Shown piece by piece: positions 29,871 to 37,823 of a stretch of 64,000 bases of DNA. Positions within the stretch are counted from its first letter, which is position 1. The number at the start of each line of letters is the position of its first letter. The notes beneath the pieces were generated by a model. The model saw only the letters and a list, made by a program, of their open reading frames with translations. It did not search any database and was not told where the DNA came from. Origin of the DNA: Bacillus sp. MYb209. Lineage in GTDB: Bacteria > Bacillota > Bacilli > Bacillales > Bacillaceae_G. The DNA is taken from positions 186,001 through 250,000 of the forward strand of contig NZ_PCNZ01000004.1 of NCBI RefSeq assembly GCF_002975175.1, given 5' to 3'. Both the position numbers and the translations under genes were made by a program.

Positions 29871-29902
29871 TTTGGACACCCTTTTCACTTTCGATTAATA
29901 CA

Positions 29903-29938
29903 TCTAATATATTAATAACATATAATTTATATATTAGA
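29903..29938. promoter_or_regulatory. Inverted repeat between cidR and cidA, candidate CidR operator
   Basis: TCTAATATAT at 29903-29912 and ATATATTAGA at 29929-29938 form a wide inverted repeat in the 150-base divergent region. It contains LysR-like T-N11-A pairs, but the AT-rich background makes chance possible. Confidence 0.45.
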
Positions 29939-30021
29939 CAAATTTTTCGAATGAACGTATAGTAGAAATTGTTAATTATTTTTTACAATTTTTATGTAAA
30001 AAACAAAGAGGTGGTTACTGT

Positions 30022-30387
30022 ATGAAATGGTGGAAGTTAAGCGGACAAATTTTATTATTATTTTGTTTCGCTTGGACAGGTGAATGGATTGCAAAACAGG
30101 CACACCTCCCAGTTCCAGGAAGTATAATCGGTATTTTTTTATTGTTAATATCATTAAAATTTAACATAGTGAAAAAAGAATGGATACAAGACGGCGCAGA
30201 CTTTTTATTAAAAGAACTTATTTTATTTTTCATCCCTTCTGCAGTCGCTGTCATTCGTTACAAAGATACATTATCACAATATGGAATCGATCTCATTTTA
30301 ATTATCGTGATTAGTACACTTTGTGTCACTCTCGTAACAGGACTTTTAACAGAATTGCTATTAAAGCGGAAAGGATCAACACAATGA
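30022..30387 (+). CDS. cidA: Holin-like protein CidA/LrgA family
   Basis: The 121-residue protein has four membrane helices and the family motif [24 protein letters not shown], then [18 protein letters not shown]. CidA proteins act as holin-like effectors that influence murein hydrolase activity and programmed lysis, with carbon-overflow metabolites as cue. AGAGGTGG lies before the ATG. It overlaps cidB by four bases (ATGA), and the divergent LysR gene is the likely activator. Confidence 0.85.
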   Translation: MKWWKLSGQILLLFCFAWTGEWIAKQAHLPVPGSIIGIFLLLISLKFNIVKKEWIQDGADFLLKELILFFIPSAVAVIRYKDTLSQYGIDLILIIVISTLCVTLVTGLLTELLLKRKGSTQ

Positions 30388-31061
30388 TCGGCTTTCTTTG
30401 TTTACTATTAACACTATTCACATATTGGGTATCTAAAAAAATGTATCAACGCTGGAATTGGAGCTTACTTTCTCCCCTTCTTGTATGCCCAATCATTTTA
30501 ATTGCTTTATTACTCGGATTAGATACACCATACGAAACCTACGAATCTGGTAGTCATTGGCTAACAGAATTATTAAAACCTGCAACGGTTGCTTTCGCAT
30601 GGCCAATCTATAAATATTTTGATCTATTAAAAAAACATGGAACTGCTATTTTAATTAATGTCATTGTCGGTTCTTTTCTATCAGTTATTACTTCAGCACT
30701 ATTAGCTAATTTTTTTCAAATTGATTCATCAATAGAACAGAGTTTAGCACCACATATTGTAACGACACCTATTGCAATGGCTATTTCAGAAATGATTGGT
30801 GGCATGTCACAATTAACAGCAGTTTTCGTCGTATTAACTGCCTTAACTGGAGCATTACTCGGTCCTACGCTCATACGAATATGCCGCATTAAAACAGCAC
30901 TCGCAAAAGGTATAATGCTAGGTACTAGCGCGAATGGAACTGGAACATCAAAAGCATTTGAAATCGGTCCTGTAGAAGGCACAATTGCAAGTTTATCAAT
31001 GCTTTTAACAGCCGGAGCTAGTTTAGTCATTGTTCCACTTTTCTTATCTTGGATACATTAA
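30384..31061 (+). CDS. cidB: CidB/LrgB-family membrane protein
   Basis: The 225-residue protein has about six helices and the LrgB signature [31 protein letters not shown] near the C-terminus. It works with CidA; homologues in plants and bacteria move small carboxylates or modulate lysis. ATG at 30384 overlaps the cidA stop and has AAAGGA upstream. The open frame reaches 30321 but that part is inside cidA. Confidence 0.85.
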   Translation: MIGFLCLLLTLFTYWVSKKMYQRWNWSLLSPLLVCPIILIALLLGLDTPYETYESGSHWLTELLKPATVAFAWPIYKYFDLLKKHGTAILINVIVGSFLSVITSALLANFFQIDSSIEQSLAPHIVTTPIAMAISEMIGGMSQLTAVFVVLTALTGALLGPTLIRICRIKTALAKGIMLGTSANGTGTSKAFEIGPVEGTIASLSMLLTAGASLVIVPLFLSWIH

Positions 31062-31091
31062 AAAAGAAAGTGTTTAAACACTTTCTTTTTT
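31061..31091. terminator. Bidirectional terminator
   Basis: AAAAAGAAAGTG-TTTAAA-CACTTTCTTTTT directly follows cidB and overlaps the end of the convergent Nudix gene. Confidence 0.75.
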
Positions 31092-31487
31092 ATTTATATA
31101 TTTATATAATAGATCATAATCTTCTGGAAACGATAAAGATAATTCTTTCACTTCATCTATTCCTTTCCAATCTATTTCATGTATTAACTCATCGGGGTCT
31201 TGTATTTTCATGTTACCGCCTATTAACTTTACAATATAGTAATGCACATGAACTGGTACCCCATATGTTATCCCTTTCTTTTCACATAGTTTTTCTATAA
31301 TTTCCACTTCATAACCCGTTTCTTCCCATACTTCACGAACACAACACTCTTCAAGTATTTCTCCCTCTTCTTGTCCCCCGCTTGGCACAGACCATCTTTT
31401 CTCTTCATCTACTTTTCCTTGTAGTACCATTAAAAATTCATTCTTTTCATTCATACATATAGCTGCCGTCCCAATCCATCTTTTCAT
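31074..31487 (-). CDS. Nudix hydrolase
   Basis: The 137-residue protein is a single Nudix domain with the box GGQEEGEILEECCVREVWEETGYEV (residues ~37-61), including the REVxEExG helix that binds divalent metal. It begins WIGTAAICMNEKNEFLMVLQG. Substrate (a nucleoside diphosphate derivative) is not predictable. ATG at 31487 follows GGGGGGAG. Its stop lies in the terminator shared with cidB. Confidence 0.82.
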   Translation of the reverse strand: MKRWIGTAAICMNEKNEFLMVLQGKVDEEKRWSVPSGGQEEGEILEECCVREVWEETGYEVEIIEKLCEKKGITYGVPVHVHYYIVKLIGGNMKIQDPDELIHEIDWKGIDEVKELSLSFPEDYDLLYKYINKKESV

Positions 31488-31628
31488 CCTATCTCCCCCC
31501 ATATTAAATTTCGATCTTTCTTTATATTTATCCTTGAAAAAAGAGGAAAAAAGTAAAACGATGACGAAAGATTACATCAACTTCATGAGCAGTCCCTTCT
31601 TAGAAATTCAATATGGAAGGATGAAAAT

Positions 31629-31829
31629 ATGATTTCTAAATATGTTGTGGAGTGTGTCTTTTGTGAAGAAAATCGAAAACCTCGGCAAGCCATTGTCACA
31701 GTGCCCGCCACTTCTCAGCTACTGGCAATTCAAAAGGTAAGAGCTGAGTGCAAACGCCGCTTCGGAAAAACTTTATTATTGCAAACAGAAATTAAAGAAG
31801 AATTACTTATTGAACAAAAAGAAAGCTGA
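31629..31829 (+). CDS. Hypothetical protein, 66 residues
   Basis: A small protein beginning MISKYVVECVFCEENRKPRQAIVTVPA after a GGAAGGA site, followed by a terminator. The CxxC pattern is not complete (only VECVFCEE with two cysteines three apart), so a zinc ribbon is uncertain. It is basic in the middle (KVRAECKRRFGKT). No family recognised; conserved small genes of this type exist in the B. cereus group. Confidence 0.55.
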   Translation: MISKYVVECVFCEENRKPRQAIVTVPATSQLLAIQKVRAECKRRFGKTLLLQTEIKEELLIEQKES

Positions 31830-31852
31830 CCATAAATTGGCCAGCTTTCTTA
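31822..31852 (+). terminator. Intrinsic terminator
   Basis: AAAGCTGACC and GGCCAGCTTT form a ten-base stem with one G-T pair, overlapping the stop of the 66-residue gene. The stretch 31853-32149 that follows shows no gene. Confidence 0.65.
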
Positions 31853-32149
31853 TCCGATCATATTTTCACATGAAGATTAGGGGCATCCTCTTTAAGGATC
31901 GGGATTTTCCCATTATGTGCGTTCCATAATGGTCATCGAACAATATATTTCTATACAATAAACTATTGAATAGAATAGGGCAAAACTTGTTCGCATTTTT
32001 AGAAAAGGGATAGGGATATAATTCAAGTAATACTTCGAATACTCGAACTTTACACTCATTATATTAAAGCAAATCCTTTTATATGGGAAATATGAATTAC
32101 TTACATAATTCATTCGTAAAATATATTAATACGTTTCTATATATTCTCT

Positions 32150-32905
32150 TTAATCTACTAACAACATACATCCAGCTAATATTGGTGTCATAATCATCGA
32201 AAACCTTAGAAGCATGCGAGGTGCATAATTTGTAAACTTAGCTCCTATATATGCGCCTAACATTGTCCCGATTAAAACTTGTACTAATAATACATAATCT
32301 AAATACCCTTCCGAACTATATCCAAGCCCACCTCCAATTGCGATTGGTAATATAACGAGCATTGTCGTCCCTACAGATTGACGGATCGTTAAACCTAATA
32401 GAACCATTAACCCGAGTTGGATAAAGGGTGCTGAACCAATCCCAAACGAACCAGCTAAAATTCCAGTAACCAGTCCGAGACATATACATTTAATCAAGTT
32501 ATCTTTCGTAAGTTCTTTTCCCTCTTTTAAAGACGACTGCTCCCTGTTTTGGAACATAATCAATCGAATAAACATAAAAATTGCAGATAAAAATAACATA
32601 CCCGCTGTAAACCAGTGCAGAAGATGCGCTGGTATTAGCGAACCAAACTTTGAACCAATAAAGGAACCAATTGCTCCAAATCCCCCAACAATCCCACCTA
32701 TTACAAACACAACATTCCCTTCTCGGTAATGACTTACTACTCCAGATAATGTTGTAAATGCCATAGCAGTTAAAGATGTTGCAAGCGCAACATGAATAGG
32801 GATATGGAATACTAGAGTGAGTATGGCGATGATAAATCCTGCTCCTCCGGCTCCGACAAAACCTAATAAAACTCCCATTAATAACATTGTTATAATAATT
32901 GCCAC
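32150..32905 (-). CDS. TauE/SafE-family membrane transporter
   Basis: The 251-residue protein has about eight membrane helices with the family repeats LMGVLLGFVGAGGAGFIIAILTLVFHIPIHVALATSL and GLVTGILAGSFGIGSAPFIQLGLMVLLGL. Members export sulfite, sulfoacetate or organosulfur anions; this one is not further assignable. GTG at 32905 is chosen for the GGAGGGGGAG directly upstream; a TTG at 32920 also opens the frame. Monocistronic. Confidence 0.82.
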   Translation of the reverse strand: MAIIITMLLMGVLLGFVGAGGAGFIIAILTLVFHIPIHVALATSLTAMAFTTLSGVVSHYREGNVVFVIGGIVGGFGAIGSFIGSKFGSLIPAHLLHWFTAGMLFLSAIFMFIRLIMFQNREQSSLKEGKELTKDNLIKCICLGLVTGILAGSFGIGSAPFIQLGLMVLLGLTIRQSVGTTMLVILPIAIGGGLGYSSEGYLDYVLLVQVLIGTMLGAYIGAKFTNYAPRMLLRFSMIMTPILAGCMLLVD

Positions 32906-32960
32906 ATACTCCCCCTCCAATACCCCAATTATCTATCATATGCACACTTCTATACAAACA

Positions 32961-32985
32961 AAAAGCACCCTAAACGGATGCTTTT
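32961..32985 (-). terminator. Terminator of the 48-residue gene
   Basis: On the minus strand AAAGCATCC-GTTTA-GGGTGCTTTTTG forms a compact hairpin with a T-run, about 30 bases after the small gene's stop. Confidence 0.65.
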
Positions 32986-33013
32986 ACTACTTTTCTATAT
33001 TGATAATATGTAC

Positions 33014-33160
33014 TTAATCTTGATTAATCAAAATTACAGCTGGTCCAGAGACAACAACTCCGGCCACCTCTATCTTTTCAAATTCCTTCACTGTAATAGA
33101 TATAACCCCTTCTCTTTCCATCAATTCCTTACTCAGGACATCAGTCGGTATCGCTTTCAC
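33014..33160 (-). CDS. Small conserved-looking protein, 48 residues
   Basis: A frame from GTG 33160 to TAA 33014 has an excellent AAGGAGG site seven bases upstream and its own terminator. The protein begins VKAIPTDVLSKELMEREG and ends VVVSGPAVILINQD; it is neutral and predicted alpha then beta. No family recognised. Spacing, ribosome site and terminator make it a credible gene of unknown function. Confidence 0.6.
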   Translation of the reverse strand: MKAIPTDVLSKELMEREGVISITVKEFEKIEVAGVVVSGPAVILINQD

Positions 33161-33292
33161 CGTCTTACCTCCTTTTCATTTTATACAAAATTATAAAAAA
33201 CTACCCAATGCATCTAAATATATGCATCACCTCCGCTTTCATTCCTTATTCCAGTCAAAATTCACAGCCCCTTTCTATAACATATTGAAAAA

Positions 33293-33320
33293 TAAAAAAG
33301 CACTCGCTAAAGCGAATGCC
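33293..33320 (-). terminator. Terminator of the SLH amidase gene
   Basis: GCATTCGC-TTTA-GCGAGTGC followed by TTTTTTATTTTT on the minus strand, 11 bases after the amidase stop. Confidence 0.7.
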
Positions 33321-33330
33321 TTTCTATTAT

Positions 33331-35055
33331 TTACTTCTCTATTACTTTTAACATTCTATTAATAAATGCTGCCGATTCTCCACGTGTTGCAGAACCTTTC
33401 GGCATAAACTCATTGTTCTCATTTCCTTTTACAATTCCAAGTCCATAAACACGTTGGACAGCTTGTTTATCATACGCTAAATTTTGATCCGTAAATGGTA
33501 ATTGAACTAAATTACCCTTAATATTTTTGTATTGTAACGCTCGATCAATCATAATGACAGCTTCATCACGTTTAATCGTATCATTCGGTGCAAATAGGTC
33601 ATTCCCTCGTCCACTTATAATTCCAGCACTAGCTGCACGATTAATACCATCTACTAGCGATGGATGTGCTGTGTTTAAATCTTTGAAATTCGATTTCCCC
33701 TCAGGTAATTGTAATGATCTTGAAACTAAATTCGCAAATTCTCCGCGTGTTACAAGACGCTCAGGCCAATAAGAACCTTTTCCATCTCCAACCATAATAC
33801 CTCTTTTATCTAATTCACGAATATCCGCTTCGTACCAACCACCTGTAATATCATCTTTATGATTTGCATCATAATAAGCTTTTGTTCCCTGTAAGAATGG
33901 CTCCCATTCATTATTCTTTATCATAATAGCCGGACAATTCTTCCCGCTCCAAAATTGATGTTTTTTCACATTTTCTAAAGGTATATTTAATTCTCCCATT
34001 AAATAAGCCGCTAATTTGCGAGCATTTTCCACAGCTTTTTTATAATCACCATCTTGGTTGACAGCTATTTCAATAGCAATTGATTCTCTATTACCAGTTC
34101 CTTCTGCTCCATCTCCAGCATGCCAACCACTTTCATTTAATGGTAGATGTTGATAAATTTCTTTATCATCTACTGTAAAATGCCAAGATGCTGAACGATC
34201 AGTCGTTCCTGTTGCTTGGCTGTATAAATATTGCGCATGGTTTCTAGCATTTGCTCCAACACTATAATTATCCGTCTCATGAATTGTAATGTATTTTGGT
34301 TTCATCGCATAACCTGGACGAATATTTTCATTTCCTGTTGGTACAATCATTTCCTTTAATGGTACACCGTAAATATCCGTTGTTTTCTCTGCTGATGGTG
34401 CTGCATACATAACCGCTTCACGTTTCGTACGCGTTGGGGTTGTACTTTGAATAAGAGATGCTTTTGTACCCTCAAATTTTGCTGAAGGTGAATAGATCCA
34501 TTTCACCTCATTATCTATTTGGACTTGGAACCACTCTCCAGCTTGTCCAATTGCAATAATTGTTTGCGGCTGTAATACTTTCTCTTCTTTATATGAATTG
34601 AATGGTGCGGAATATGTAGCTGTTTCTTCATTAATTACTAACTGTTCATTTGATAAGTGATAAATTTCCTTAACCTCTACGTTTCCTTCACTATTTTGTA
34701 TCCACCCAGCTCCAGATGATGTTTCAACATAGTAAGCGTTTCCTTTTCGTTTCTCAGCTTTCACTACTTGATTTGAAATCTGAACACCTGTCGCTTTTTG
34801 TAAATCAGCAGAATCATATAAAGGTGCTGAACTTATTATATGTACAAGAAAATCTCCTTGCGCTTCATTTGTTATTCCTTTGTCCTCTCCACGCCCATCT
34901 TCATCTTTCATATGGGTTTCAATACTTTTTAAAGCTTGCTCGTCAGTTGAAATTGTTACGGTCTTTTCTACTGTGTCAGCATAGGAAGAAGTTGGAATCG
35001 TTACCATACTAAATACAATTGATGCAGCTAAAACATTATAAAATCCTTTTTTCAT
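33331..35055 (-). CDS. S-layer-anchored N-acetylmuramoyl-L-alanine amidase
   Basis: The 574-residue secreted protein begins with a signal peptide (cleavage near residue 26, SSYADT). Two bacterial SH3-like segments follow (about 60-125 and 135-200). An Amidase_2 zinc domain (about 240-390) shows KYITIHETDN, WHFTVDDKEIYQHLP, GWHAGDG and the KKHQFWSGKNCPAIM Cys/His site. Three SLH repeats (about 400-574; DKRGIMVGDGKG, AASAGIISGRGN, VYGLGIVKGNEN) end it and bind pyruvylated secondary wall polymer. It trims peptidoglycan while fixed to the wall. Monocistronic. Confidence 0.9.
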   Translation of the reverse strand: MKKGFYNVLAASIVFSMVTIPTSSYADTVEKTVTISTDEQALKSIETHMKDEDGRGEDKGITNEAQGDFLVHIISSAPLYDSADLQKATGVQISNQVVKAEKRKGNAYYVETSSGAGWIQNSEGNVEVKEIYHLSNEQLVINEETATYSAPFNSYKEEKVLQPQTIIAIGQAGEWFQVQIDNEVKWIYSPSAKFEGTKASLIQSTTPTRTKREAVMYAAPSAEKTTDIYGVPLKEMIVPTGNENIRPGYAMKPKYITIHETDNYSVGANARNHAQYLYSQATGTTDRSASWHFTVDDKEIYQHLPLNESGWHAGDGAEGTGNRESIAIEIAVNQDGDYKKAVENARKLAAYLMGELNIPLENVKKHQFWSGKNCPAIMIKNNEWEPFLQGTKAYYDANHKDDITGGWYEADIRELDKRGIMVGDGKGSYWPERLVTRGEFANLVSRSLQLPEGKSNFKDLNTAHPSLVDGINRAASAGIISGRGNDLFAPNDTIKRDEAVIMIDRALQYKNIKGNLVQLPFTDQNLAYDKQAVQRVYGLGIVKGNENNEFMPKGSATRGESAAFINRMLKVIEK

Positions 35056-35235
35056 AATAATTATTTAACACGCTTATATCGAAATTCGTGTTAACTTCCC
35101 TCCCTAATCTAAAAAATTTAATACTATCTAGTAAACTTCTAAACTAAATAGCCATTTACAATATAACAAACTCTACCCCATTCGTATAGATAGGAATGAC
35201 TACTATTTGCCTACTTTTTCTATATTGGAATATAG

Positions 35236-35264
35236 AAAAGAAGCTATAAAAGGTATAGCTTCTT
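35236..35264 (-). terminator. Terminator of the NERD / BamE-like operon
   Basis: GAAGCTATA and TATAGCTTC form a nine-base stem followed by TTTTCTAT on the minus strand. Confidence 0.65.
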
Positions 35265-35276
35265 CCTCTCACTATT

Positions 35277-35846
35277 TCAATCTCGTTGCACCTTATATTC
35301 TATAACCCTACCATCTCTATCAAATTGCAAAACAAGACATTCACTATCTATAGGAATGAAACCACGTTCATTCCCAAGATAGTACAAAGTGGTAATTCCC
35401 TCTTCCAAACTTCTTGTTTCTGTAGGGGCCCCTAATAATTTTGTAATTTCCTCGTTTGATTTCCCTATTAATTTATGTTCTTGCATTAGGTCATCTACCA
35501 TATGTACCCGTTTATCTTCAAACTTTAACCATCGCTCTTGATTAAAGTTTGAAGTGTATTCATTTATACCTAATTGTACGGTGCACACTATCAATAGTAT
35601 AAGACCCACCACCATTACAGTGAACAGTTGTTTCTTATCTTTATTACGTCTTGCCGAAACATGTAATATAGACTTTTGAATAATAACTAATAAAATAAAA
35701 GGCATTACTACCACAAAAATACTCATTACACTCAATGGCACATGAACCATATCAATAATAAAAATAAACACAATGTACATTAATATATACAAACAAAAAT
35801 AAGCGTACAACATTCCCCACAATATAGCGCTTTTACCTTTCTCCAT
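35277..35846 (-). CDS. Membrane protein with a C-terminal SmpA/BamE-like fold
   Basis: The 189-residue protein has three hydrophobic segments (about 10-35, 40-62 and 77-98) and a soluble end with LIGKSNEEITKLLGAPTETR and LQFDRDGRVIEYKV, the helix-helix-beta pattern of SmpA/OmlA-like domains that are widespread in Gram-positive proteins. ATG at 35846 follows AGGTG eight bases upstream; a GTG at 35873 overlaps the previous gene's stop. It is downstream of the NERD gene in one transcript. Function unknown. Confidence 0.6.
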   Translation of the reverse strand: MEKGKSAILWGMLYAYFCLYILMYIVFIFIIDMVHVPLSVMSIFVVVMPFILLVIIQKSILHVSARRNKDKKQLFTVMVVGLILLIVCTVQLGINEYTSNFNQERWLKFEDKRVHMVDDLMQEHKLIGKSNEEITKLLGAPTETRSLEEGITTLYYLGNERGFIPIDSECLVLQFDRDGRVIEYKVQRD

Positions 35847-35869
35847 CCAAATAACACCTACTTTATTTT

Positions 35870-36904
35870 TCACTTCATAACATAATTCATCTGACCAATC
35901 ATATCTCTAATCTTTTGTAGTTCTTGTGCTGTATATATTACTTTACCTGTTAAAATTTCATTTCTGAAAAACGCTACAATTTGCTCTCTATCTTTTAATC
36001 TCGGCAATTTTTCATTAGAAAGATCGATAACTTCTTTTCCACTCTCATTTTCAAAATATACAACAGGTTTTACTTTTTCCTTTACAATATCTACTTGCAC
36101 TTCTTCCAAATAATCATATACAGTTTGAGCTAATTTTTTCGCTTTATATGCTGGATTCACTTCATTTCTTACTTGCAAAGTTAATGAAGTTCCATCCGTA
36201 ATAAATTCAAACGTCTCTTCTTTTTCACTTTCATGTTGATACTTACCAATTTCCTCAATCATAAATGAATATATACCAGCATTTTTTCTCGTTAAACCAT
36301 GAATTAATGTCCCCGTCCATTCTTTCGTCTCAAGTAAATAAATGCCAGTTTTACATAAGGTGAGGTGCTGGATTCGATTATCATTTATGCCACGTTTATC
36401 TCTATATTTATTACTTCTCACAAAAACGTTTGGTATAATATGAAACTCTTCTTCTAGTATTATTCCTTGCTCAACGAAACCTCGCTTCATATAATGTAAT
36501 GTTTCATGTGCATTCACTTCAGCACCATTTTTGGCATATTCTCGTAAATCCGCAATTAAATTTTGAAACATATGTATTTCATTACTATGCTTATCTTGCA
36601 TTTCACTACGTTCTTTACTATGTTGAACAGCCAATTGATTTTTCATCATACGCATATTTTCAAGTTCTCTAGCTGTATTCACTTGTAAATCGTTATATTT
36701 TTTCTGTTCCATATTCTTTAAAGTACTTTGTTGTTCTTTATGCTCTGTAATCGTAGCTGCAATTTCACTTTCATACGTTTCAATCGCTTGTTTCTTTTCA
36801 AATTCCACTTGCTGACTTTCTGATTCTAACTGTTTATTTTTATAAAACAGTACAAACACTGCAGCTAATAATATTAAAATTCCACCTATTAGCACATACT
36901 CCAT
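35870..36904 (-). CDS. Membrane-anchored coiled-coil protein with a NERD nuclease-related domain
   Basis: The 344-residue protein has one N-terminal helix (residues 4-20), a long charged coiled coil (about 22-120; many Glu/Lys/Gln) and a NERD domain (about 128-250) with IQHLTLCKTGIYLLETKEWTGTLI, which holds the E-x-K pair of the PD-(D/E)XK fold. NERD proteins are presumed nucleases, but no activity is shown for most. The layout suggests a membrane-tethered DNA-related protein. It precedes the BamE-like gene by about 25 bases. Confidence 0.72.
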   Translation of the reverse strand: MEYVLIGGILILLAAVFVLFYKNKQLESESQQVEFEKKQAIETYESEIAATITEHKEQQSTLKNMEQKKYNDLQVNTARELENMRMMKNQLAVQHSKERSEMQDKHSNEIHMFQNLIADLREYAKNGAEVNAHETLHYMKRGFVEQGIILEEEFHIIPNVFVRSNKYRDKRGINDNRIQHLTLCKTGIYLLETKEWTGTLIHGLTRKNAGIYSFMIEEIGKYQHESEKEETFEFITDGTSLTLQVRNEVNPAYKAKKLAQTVYDYLEEVQVDIVKEKVKPVVYFENESGKEVIDLSNEKLPRLKDREQIVAFFRNEILTGKVIYTAQELQKIRDMIGQMNYVMK

Positions 36905-37005
36905 ATTTTTTCTCCTTTATTTCACGTCCAATTATTTTTATAAATATATCGATTATATTATACTATGCTTTTAATATCCACTTTGTAAAAATTATATTTT
37001 TTTTA

Positions 37006-37036
37006 TAAAAAGGCATCTCAAGTAAGATGCCTTTTT
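37006..37036 (-). terminator. Terminator downstream of the broken GH25 gene
   Basis: AAAAAGGCATCT and AGATGCCTTTTT form a 12-base stem with T-runs on both strands. It is about 90 bases after the SH3 frame. Confidence 0.75.
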
Positions 37037-37123
37037 ATAGTAAAACTGCTGGTAAAAAACAATTGGTATTGGTCAATTGTCCAATAATCAGTGTGGACAA
37101 TCCTCATCAATTAAAGTTTTACT

Positions 37124-37655
37124 TTATTGCACACCATATTGAATATAACTTGAATCATAGTATACCCATTGATTTGTCCCTAAGCAAAGCCATCCATCTT
37201 GCTTACTCCATACTCGATATGATTCACCATGATGTAACTGTCTTATAACATTCCCGTTTAATGATGGAGCGTCTCGCAAATTCACATTATCGCCAGTAAT
37301 AGTTGCCACATAATGTTTATACTGAATATAACTTGAATCATTATATACCCACTGATTTGTCCCTAAACAGAGCCATCCATCTTGTTCTCCCCAAACTTCA
37401 TATGATTCGCCACGATTCAATTGGCGAATTACACTAGACTGTAAAGATGGTCCACTTCGTAAATTTACATTATCTCCATTAATTACAGCAACTCCGTATA
37501 CTGGTGTTGCATTATTAGGCGTGGAAATATTACCTCCACCACTTGCTCCATTTCCTTGTAAAGCTTCTAATGAAACAGCTGCTGATATCACAATTCCCTA
37601 CTCCTGAAATTTGACCAGAATCTGTGTACTGCCACGCTGTCCATCCACATGTACA
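37124..37655 (-). pseudogene. Remnant of a GH25 lysozyme-type endolysin with two SH3b repeats
   Basis: The frame 37124-37591 (155 residues from a GTG) encodes a short linker and two SH3b wall-binding repeats (GDNVNLRSGPSLQSSVIRQL and GDNVNLRDAPSLNGNVIRQL). Directly upstream, in another frame, 37655-37594 reads CGWTAWQYTDSGQISGVG, the C-terminal end of a GH25 muramidase. Joining them needs a two-base shift inside a GATAT stretch near 37590. The N-terminal ~180 residues of the catalytic domain are absent. The remaining SH3 frame has no good ribosome site of its own, so the locus is most likely a decayed phage-type lysin. Confidence 0.7.
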
Positions 37656-37793
37656 ACTTCAGTTAGAGGACACGACGTTTATGCTATAGTAATAAAGTTC
37701 TAATATATTCATTTTGTCGAGATGTTTAAGAAAAAAGTGAAATTGAAACTACACCGTCCACCAGAAACTCCATTAATACACTTTTAACACCTC

Positions 37794-37823
37794 AAAAAAG
37801 GCCTTGTAATTACAAGGCCTTTT
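37794..37823 (-). terminator. Terminator of the ABC exporter operon
   Basis: A perfect palindrome (AAAAGGCCTTGTAA and its complement) that includes the stop codon of the second ABC gene; flanked by A- and T-runs. Confidence 0.75.
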
